From NCBI GenBank assembly GCA_049416425.1, contig JBMSHD010000071.1, positions 1 through 11,763 on the forward strand: a stretch of 11,763 nucleotides of DNA, in the 5' to 3' direction. Origin of the DNA: JBMSHD01 sp049416425. GTDB lineage: Bacteria > Pseudomonadota > Gammaproteobacteria > Francisellales > Francisellaceae. A model generated the notes under the pieces. It did no database searches. It saw only the letters and a list, made by a program, of their open reading frames with translations, and was not told where the DNA came from. Shown here piece by piece: positions 7,155 to 11,763 of this stretch (position 1 is the stretch's first letter; each line of letters begins with the position of its first letter). Made by a program: the position numbers and the translations under genes.

Positions 7155-8245
7155 AAACCTTTGTTGATGGAGTAGTTCTTGGTTTGATCAGAACAAGAAA
7201 TACCGTGCTGCTTTAAAAAATCCTGTGATGCCTGGCGTGATAGTTTTTGATCTCTGATGGGGGTGATGATTTCAACACCTGGAATGAGGATGTTGAGCAT
7301 CATATCAAATCGGACTTGATCATTACCGGCACCTGTCGAGCCATGAGCGATCACTTTGATATCCATGGCTTTGGCAACTTTAGCGATGGTCAAGGCCTGA
7401 AACGCCCGCTCGGCACTGACACATAGCGGATAGGTATTATTTTTCAACACATTGCCAAAGATAAGGTATTTGACACAGCGTTGATAGAATTCAGTCGTTG
7501 CATCGATATTTTGATGAGAGGCCACACCGAGTGTCAAGGCACGCTGTTGTATCATCTGCAATTCATCCTTATCGAATCCGCCGGTGTTGACGGTCAATGT
7601 ATGGACTTCATAATTGAGTTCTTGAGCCAGATATTTAACGCAATAACTGGTATCGAGTCCGCCGCTGAAGGCCAGTAATAGTTTCACTTTTTGCTCCTTT
7701 TGGTTTTGTTTAGGATCAAATATCATCGCCGTGCACAAACAGTTTTGATAGTCTTTCGCCTGTAAAATGGCATAATTGACGCAGCTGGAACAGCCCTTCC
7801 AGAAGGTCTGATCTTTTGTGAGCGTCGTATAGGATACCGGTCGATAACCCAATTCGTTATTGATCTTCATCACACCAGAATTGGTCGTCAAACCAAATAG
7901 TCTGGCACCTGGATAGCGTTCTCTGGCCAGCTCAAAAGCCGCCTTTTTGATCTGGCGAGCATAATTGAGCGCTCGATAGTTTGGAAAAACAATAAGGCCG
8001 GAATTGGAAACAAAATTTTTATTCTCCCAGGATTCGATATAGCAGAAACCGGCAATCTCCTTGTTGTCCTCATCAATCGCGATAATAGCCTGACCATCAC
8101 GCATTTTTTTCTGTATATAAGCGACTTCCCTTTTGGCAATGCCTGTTTTTCTAGCCTTGGCACTGGCTTCAATTTCATCACAGATTTGTTTGGCATAAAA
8201 ACAATGCTGAGCGTTTGCCACGCCAATTTTAATCGTGCTACCCAT
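7121..8245 (-). CDS. GNAT N-acylglutamate synthase reading in frame into ArgG N-terminal half
   Basis: Residues 1 to about 178 form a GNAT acyltransferase like the ArgA substitute encoded at the head of Bacteroidetes arginine operons. It would acylate glutamate (acetyl or succinyl) as the first step; this is inferred from context. Motifs include GIAKRE (35-40), AGFCYIE (65-71), SGLIVFPNYR (82-91) and ELGYRP (131-136). Cysteines 152, 155, 169 and 171 (GCSSC and CLC) are grouped near its end. The acyl-CoA loop at 91-96 reads RALNYA, with Asn where Gly is usual. There is no stop before argG. Residues 187-364 are the ArgG ATP-binding part, with SGGLDTSY at 194-201. An internal AAAGGAG and GTG at 7687 mark the probable independent argG start. 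The frame ends early because of the frameshift near 7150. It is unclear whether the junction is a true fusion, a stop-codon loss or a second sequence error. Confidence 0.88.
   Translation of the reverse strand: MGSTIKIGVANAQHCFYAKQICDEIEASAKARKTGIAKREVAYIQKKMRDGQAIIAIDEDNKEIAGFCYIESWENKNFVSNSGLIVFPNYRALNYARQIKKAAFELARERYPGARLFGLTTNSGVMKINNELGYRPVSYTTLTKDQTFWKGCSSCVNYAILQAKDYQNCLCTAMIFDPKQNQKEQKVKLLLAFSGGLDTSYCVKYLAQELNYEVHTLTVNTGGFDKDELQMIQQRALTLGVASHQNIDATTEFYQRCVKYLIFGNVLKNNTYPLCVSAERAFQALTIAKVAKAMDIKVIAHGSTGAGNDQVRFDMMLNILIPGVEIITPIRDQKLSRQASQDFLKQHGISCSDQTKNYSINKGLWGRRLVVRKP
7685..7700 (-). promoter_or_regulatory. Internal Shine-Dalgarno and GTG start for argG
   Basis: On the minus strand, AAAGGAG (7700-7694) is followed after six bases by GTG (7687-7685) and then codons for KLLLAFSGGLDTS, the normal N-terminus of ArgG. 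This allows ArgG to be made separately even though the upstream GNAT frame runs through it without a stop. Confidence 0.7.
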
Positions 8246-8272
8246 CCATCACACTCTGCAAAGCTTAATTTC

Positions 8273-8287
8273 GTCTAGATCTTAGAC
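8273..8287. promoter_or_regulatory. Candidate LysR-type regulator binding box (T-N11-A dyad)
   Basis: GTCTAGATCTTAGAC has perfect 5-bp arms (GTCTA/TAGAC) around a 5-bp centre and contains a T-N11-A pattern (T at 8274, A at 8286), the form of a LysR-type site. It lies between the divergent regulator and arg operon, 28 bp upstream of the GNAT start. Its role is inferred from position and symmetry only. Confidence 0.4.
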
Positions 8288-8290
8288 TTT

Positions 8291-8400
8291 ATCATGAAGC
8301 ATTAGGATAAATCATGAACATTTTGATTCATTTATTTGAGTGGATGATGAAATTTTCTAATCAAACGTTTTTTATCTTGGTCAGCATTCACTTTCATGAT
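8291..8400. repeat. Three ATCATGAA motifs in the divergent regulatory region
   Basis: ATCATGAA occurs at 8291-8298 and 8311-8318 as direct repeats exactly 20 bp apart (about two helical turns), and inverted as TTCATGAT at 8393-8400. The spacing puts the direct copies on the same face of DNA, as expected for protein binding, but the region is AT-rich and chance cannot be excluded. Confidence 0.4.
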
Positions 8401-8405
8401 ATAAA
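8377..8405 (+). promoter_or_regulatory. Likely sigma-70 promoter of the LysR gene
   Basis: TTGGTC (8377-8382) and TATAAA (8400-8405) are separated by 17 bp. The -10 element matches consensus at five of six bases and the -35 at three. Transcription would begin near 8412, about 25 bases before the regulator's ATG. The inverted ATCATGAA copy overlaps the -10 edge, which would suit autorepression. I found no equally convincing promoter for the arg operon on the opposite strand. Confidence 0.45.
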
Positions 8406-8437
8406 AAAACATTGAGTATGACGTGTGATGACGATTT

Positions 8438-9301
8438 ATGAGCCTTCTAAATCCTCAACTTTTAGCCTTTATGGCCGTTTATAAGCAGAAAACGGTTCAT
8501 GGTGCCGCTGAATATATTCACCTGACACAAACGGCGGTGACGCAGCGGATTAAAATGCTGGAGCAGTCATTGAAGACCTCGCTTTTTATCCGTACTCGAC
8601 GAGGTATGTTGCCGACGCAGGAAGGTGAGGCGCTTTATCGTTACTGTCTGGCGGCTAAGACATTGGAAAGCCAGGCCATTGCCACCATCTCAGGTACCGC
8701 CATTGATACCGAAGTCGAGCTTGTTATCAGTGCACCAACCAGTATGATGAGCTCACGAATCATTCCAAACTGTCTGGAAGTGATGAAACGTTTTCCAAAA
8801 CTTTTGCTTCATTTTGATGCCGATGATGCTTCCGATTTACACAATAAACTCAGAACCGGAAAAGCCGATATCGCCATCGTTGATCAAAATAGTGTCATTC
8901 CAGAAGCCAGATATAAACCTTTATTATCTGAGCAATATATTCTGGTTTGTAATTCTCAGTGGCGAGATCGAGACCTGATCGAAATCATCAAACATGAAAG
9001 AATCATCGACTTCGATCCACAAGATCAGGTGACGTTTAACTATCTTAAACAATATCATCTGTTTGAATTTGCAAACTCTCACCGCTATTTTGTCAATCGA
9101 ACGGATAATCTGGTTGACCTTGTTGCCGCTGGAATTGGCTATACAACGCTGGCAGATGAGTTTGCCCTGCCCCATATCAAAAGCAATAAACTCCATGTGC
9201 TAAATAATCATCACACCTATAATACTTCTCCGGTAATGATCTGGTTTGACCGACCAGAGCCACCGATCTATTTTCGCTGTCTTATTGATGCCATCAATTA
9301 A
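8438..9301 (+). CDS. LysR-type transcriptional regulator, ArgP-like
   Basis: This 287-residue protein has the standard LysR layout. A winged helix-turn-helix occupies roughly residues 1-60, including GAAEYIHLTQTAVTQRIKML (the recognition helix region) and the FIRTRRGMLPTQEG wing. A periplasmic-binding-protein-like effector domain follows at about 90-285. The TQTAVTQRIKMLEQ helix and overall spacing resemble ArgP (IciA), which senses arginine and lysine in E. coli; identity across the effector domain looks modest, so I leave the symbol blank. It is transcribed divergently from the arginine operon with a 192-bp shared region, the classic arrangement for a LysR protein controlling its neighbour. 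The inferred role is arginine-responsive control of that operon. The ribosome site is weak. The gene looks complete and ends 63 bp from the convergent antitoxin gene, with no clear terminator between them. Confidence 0.88.
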   Translation: MSLLNPQLLAFMAVYKQKTVHGAAEYIHLTQTAVTQRIKMLEQSLKTSLFIRTRRGMLPTQEGEALYRYCLAAKTLESQAIATISGTAIDTEVELVISAPTSMMSSRIIPNCLEVMKRFPKLLLHFDADDASDLHNKLRTGKADIAIVDQNSVIPEARYKPLLSEQYILVCNSQWRDRDLIEIIKHERIIDFDPQDQVTFNYLKQYHLFEFANSHRYFVNRTDNLVDLVAAGIGYTTLADEFALPHIKSNKLHVLNNHHTYNTSPVMIWFDRPEPPIYFRCLIDAIN

Positions 9302-9364
9302 GCGCATTATTTTAATTCGATATCAAAACGTATGAAATCAAAAAGCCAGGAAAAACAGTGCCGC

Positions 9365-9640
9365 TTAAACAATCCGAGTGACGATGGTATGTGATTTTTT
9401 GGCTTTATAGATATCCCAGTCTCTTTGCAGATCAAGCCAGAATTCAGCGGTGGTATCAAAGGCGCAGGCCAGGCTCAGCGCTGAATCTGCCGTGATACCA
9501 CGTTTGACATTGATAATCTCATTAAGCCTGGCTTTCGTCCATCCCAAATGCTCTGCCAGGGTTTTTTGTTGAATGTTGTTTGGCTGCAGAAACTGCTCCA
9601 GAAGCACCTGTCCAGGTGGTGTCGGCATTTTTTCGCCCAT
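9365..9640 (-). CDS. higA: HigA-family antitoxin, apparently without its toxin
   Basis: This 91-residue XRE-type DNA-binding protein belongs to the HigA/VapI family. PPGQVLLEQFL (8-18) is the typical N-terminal motif. The helix-turn-helix runs over about residues 24-55, including TLAEHLGWTKARLNEIINVK with GITADSALSLA after it. The family's FWLDLQRDWDIYKAKK tail is at 67-82. HigA normally neutralises the HigB ribosome-dependent mRNA endonuclease and represses its own operon. higB usually lies just upstream, but the 161 bp before this gene encode no HigB-like C-terminus in any frame I checked. Translation could start at the first ATG or at Met5 (9628). A small perfect palindrome upstream may be its operator. 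It may be an orphan regulator, a relic of a toxin-antitoxin module, or unrelated to the neighbours. Confidence 0.85.
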   Translation of the reverse strand: MGEKMPTPPGQVLLEQFLQPNNIQQKTLAEHLGWTKARLNEIINVKRGITADSALSLACAFDTTAEFWLDLQRDWDIYKAKKSHTIVTRIV

Positions 9641-9670
9641 ATAACTTACACAATTTACTCAATTCGATGG

Positions 9671-9681
9671 ATACAGTGTAT
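9671..9681. promoter_or_regulatory. Small palindrome, possible HigA operator
   Basis: ATACAGTGTAT is a perfect inverted repeat with 5-bp arms and a 1-bp centre. It lies 31 bp upstream of the antitoxin start and 121 bp upstream of dabA, where an XRE-type repressor would bind. A tandem 7-bp repeat (CAGTTAT twice, 9719-9732) lies in the same spacer. Function is not shown. Confidence 0.3.
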
Positions 9682-9801
9682 GGTATTTTGGCAGAAATGG
9701 ACAGCAAAAAATCATTTACAGTTATCAGTTATCGGTATATGATTATTCTGTGGTTTTAAATAACGTGGTCTCTCCACAAAAATACGTTTGGCAATACACT
9801 T

Positions 9802-11751
9802 ATGATTTCACTTGCTCGAATGCTCGCCGAAATCGCAGAGAACATTCCCGGTCAGGGGCCTCTGGATTTTTTTGTTCATCACAACACCTTATCACACATG
9901 GAGAACCGCCATTTCCTCACCGCTGTGAAAGAGGCCTCTCTGCTTTATGACAGTCGAGCTTTTATGCCGCGATCGTTTTATCTTGAAGCATTAAAAAACC
10001 AGAGAATTCCTTATCAACAACTCATTATCGAGGCAAAGTGGTATTTAGAAAAACATGATATCGAGTTGCCACCCGAATTGCTGGTTGAGCTTATTTGTTG
10101 TGAGGAAACACAACAAAAATCGGATCAGATAACCAATACGGATATCAATGCGCTTGTCGATCAACATTCTCAGGAAAAAAACTGTTTTTACCATCAACAT
10201 CTTAAGCTAAAGTTTGGTATCGACAGTGATTTTCCGGTGCTGCCGGTGATCTATCGTTTTTTCAACAGCTATTTTGATGAGGGTTCAGCATACTGGCGAA
10301 TGCCCGATAGAAGGCTAGGTCTGTGGCATTGTTTCTGTATGCTCAATCGGCGAAATTATCTTCTAGATACGGCTTATAAAAGACGCCTGGCTCGGCGTAT
10401 TCGTCAGTTTGAACACGATCAACCACTAAAAGTCATACAATCATTGCTGGCGATACTTGAACTTGATGAAGCGTATCATCAGGCTTATCTTTTTCAGCTT
10501 TGTTATCGACATAAAGGCTGGGGTGGTTATATCAAAAGCCTGCTTAAGCATCCGCATTTTCGTCAATCCAATGATATCATTCCGGATTTCAATGCCTTTG
10601 TTGCCATCTTGCTGATCAGTGAAGTATCTGCTATCGAACCTTATCTTTCCGCATTACAACGTGACATTCCTGCCACTGAAAAAATCTCCGTTTACCGTCA
10701 ATCCTTCATTTATCAGTATTTACGTGTGCGTCAAAAAAATAAAAGTCATGAACCAGCTTTAGCCAAGGCTTTTCACTGTCTCTGTGAAATCGATTGTCTG
10801 ATGATTTTACACCGAGCCTATGAGAATCGTTTTTATAACAAGGTACTCTCAAGCTATCAGTCGCGTTTAAAATCACAATCACAGATCCATCATCCACATT
10901 ATCAGATTATCTGCTGTATGGATGATCGTCTGGAGTCATTGCGGCGCTATCTTGAACATGATCCGGCCTGTGAGACCTTTTCAACCGCTGGCCACTTCGG
11001 ACTTAATATTGCATTTAAAAGCTATTTTGATAAGCATGCTCAACCGCTATCGCCCGTCCATGTTAAAAAACATTATTATGTCGATGAAACAATCGTTCAT
11101 GCCCCCAAGTGGATGTTGACATTTATCTCCTTGTATGGGCGTTTTGAATGGCTGGCCAACAATGGAGCCAGAACTTTGTTTCGAGCTTATATCATGCCAT
11201 TTCTGGCCTTGATTTTCAGCATCATCCCCTTCAGTCTCGATATCTTAAATCCAAAAATTCTGACACGAATCAAACGGAAAATTCGTCACATCGTTGATAC
11301 GAAAGTAATCACCACCCTTAATTATCGCCGGGAAGATGATAATGACAAGTCAAAAAAAGACAGTGGTCTTGATCTTAATACTCGAGTCAATTGTGCATTT
11401 GAGCTTCTGACAAACATCGGTTTAACTGAAAAATTCTCCGGTCTTGTCTTGATTCTCGGTCACGGCTCATCGAGTATGAATAATCCTCATGAGGCCTCCT
11501 ATAACTGTGGAGCCTGCGGTGGTGGGCGCGGTGGCCCCAACGCCAGGCTTATGGCCGCAATTTTAAATGAAAAGACCGTAAGAGCAAGCCTCTTGGATAA
11601 ACATGGCATCTTAATCCCTGATGATACCATTTTTATTGGTGCCTATCATAACACCTGTAACAATGATCTTGGTTATTTTGATCTTGATGAGAATAAACGG
11701 AAAAAACTCAATCGCTGCGAGACATGGAGAGCGGAACGCGAGGTCGAGTAG
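9802..11751 (+). CDS. dabA: DabA, DAB inorganic-carbon transporter catalytic subunit, 3' truncated (DUF2309)
   Basis: DabA is a beta-carbonic-anhydrase-like protein. With the membrane subunit DabB it takes up inorganic carbon as bicarbonate in the cytoplasm. The N-terminus is present, with GPLDFFVHHNTL at 19-30. The predicted zinc and active-site residues are all there: Cys372 and Asp374 in ICCMDDR, His554 in ILGHGSSS and Cys569 in YNCGACGGG. The 15-residue His-Cys spacing equals the H524/C539 spacing of the Halothiobacillus protein. GAYHNTCNNDLGYFDLD follows at 613-629. Residues 638-649 are encoded by the terminal inverted repeat and are not DabA-like, so about 637 native residues remain of a family that is usually about 800 or longer. 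The conserved C-terminal part is lost or lies outside the window. No dabB is found upstream, where it often lies. No Shine-Dalgarno is clear at the ATG. Confidence 0.92.
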   Translation: MISLARMLAEIAENIPGQGPLDFFVHHNTLSHMENRHFLTAVKEASLLYDSRAFMPRSFYLEALKNQRIPYQQLIIEAKWYLEKHDIELPPELLVELICCEETQQKSDQITNTDINALVDQHSQEKNCFYHQHLKLKFGIDSDFPVLPVIYRFFNSYFDEGSAYWRMPDRRLGLWHCFCMLNRRNYLLDTAYKRRLARRIRQFEHDQPLKVIQSLLAILELDEAYHQAYLFQLCYRHKGWGGYIKSLLKHPHFRQSNDIIPDFNAFVAILLISEVSAIEPYLSALQRDIPATEKISVYRQSFIYQYLRVRQKNKSHEPALAKAFHCLCEIDCLMILHRAYENRFYNKVLSSYQSRLKSQSQIHHPHYQIICCMDDRLESLRRYLEHDPACETFSTAGHFGLNIAFKSYFDKHAQPLSPVHVKKHYYVDETIVHAPKWMLTFISLYGRFEWLANNGARTLFRAYIMPFLALIFSIIPFSLDILNPKILTRIKRKIRHIVDTKVITTLNYRREDDNDKSKKDSGLDLNTRVNCAFELLTNIGLTEKFSGLVLILGHGSSSMNNPHEASYNCGACGGGRGGPNARLMAAILNEKTVRASLLDKHGILIPDDTIFIGAYHNTCNNDLGYFDLDENKRKKLNRCETWRAEREVE

Positions 11752-11763
11752 ACCCGGGTAGCC
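11712..11763. repeat. Right copy of 52-bp terminal inverted repeat
   Basis: This is the exact reverse complement of positions 4-55. It begins inside dabA codon 637 and supplies the last 12 codons and the TAG stop of the frame, so it interrupts dabA. The GC-rich composition contrasts with the AT-rich dabA sequence just before it. It is either the edge of an inserted mobile or interspersed repeat, or an assembly junction. Confidence 0.9.

Noticed and set aside
8315..8330. Possible ArgR operator, TGAA and TTCA arms around an 8-bp centre
   Set aside because: The ARG box consensus has a shorter centre (TGAAT-4-ATTCA); the spacing here does not fit and no paired box is seen.
9302..9364. Terminator between the convergent LysR and antitoxin genes
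   Set aside because: No stable GC-rich stem with a T-run is visible in the 63 bp.
9522..9742. Small frames on both strands around the HigA start (9522-9707 minus, 9548-9742 plus), considered as a possible HigB toxin
   Set aside because: Neither translation has HigB/RelE features; they overlap higA in other frames.
9765..9777. GTGG-TCTCT-CCAC hairpin upstream of dabA as a terminator
   Set aside because: The stem is only 4 bp and no U-run follows it on the plus strand; too weak to call.
9750..9950. 66-residue plus-strand frame overlapping the start of dabA
   Set aside because: It is out of frame with the clearly conserved DabA N-terminus and has no family resemblance.

Overview
The window is probably a complete contig from a gammaproteobacterium. 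A LysR regulator, a HigA-type antitoxin and a DabA protein sit around an arginine operon, and several starts have clear AGGAG-like ribosome binding sites. GC content is moderate, with AT-rich intergenic DNA. Placement below class is a guess. The operon itself has the gene order and protein types I associate with Bacteroidetes, so lateral transfer is plausible.

Positions 69-8245 (minus strand) hold one tightly packed operon, read from high to low coordinates: GNAT acyltransferase, argG, argC, argD, argF', argB, argE, argH. Neighbours overlap or are separated by at most 13 nt. Together they cover every step from glutamate to arginine except carbamoyl-phosphate synthesis. The carbamoyltransferase is the N-acyl-ornithine type, and the residue at its acyl-specificity position (Ala90) points to succinylated rather than acetylated intermediates. 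The GNAT reads in frame, with no stop codon, into argG, giving an apparent GNAT-ArgG fusion. An internal Shine-Dalgarno and GTG mark the usual argG start. Further on, argG is broken by an apparent one-base deletion near 7149-7152.

Positions 8246-8437 are a divergent intergenic region with a LysR-type T-N11-A dyad, repeated ATCATGAA motifs and a reasonable promoter for the regulator. Positions 8438-9301 (plus strand) encode an ArgP-like LysR regulator, the obvious candidate controller of the operon.

Positions 9365-9640 (minus strand) encode a HigA-type antitoxin with no toxin beside it. Positions 9802-11751 (plus strand) encode the N-terminal ~637 residues of DabA, the catalytic subunit of a DAB inorganic-carbon transporter. 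It has all its predicted zinc ligands but is cut off at the contig end.

The first and last ~52 bases are exact inverted copies of one GC-rich sequence. One lies 13 bp beyond the argH stop and the other interrupts dabA. The segment is therefore bounded by two inverted copies of a repeat, or this is an assembly edge effect. No tRNA, rRNA or CRISPR array was seen, and no stretch over 300 bases lacks a gene.
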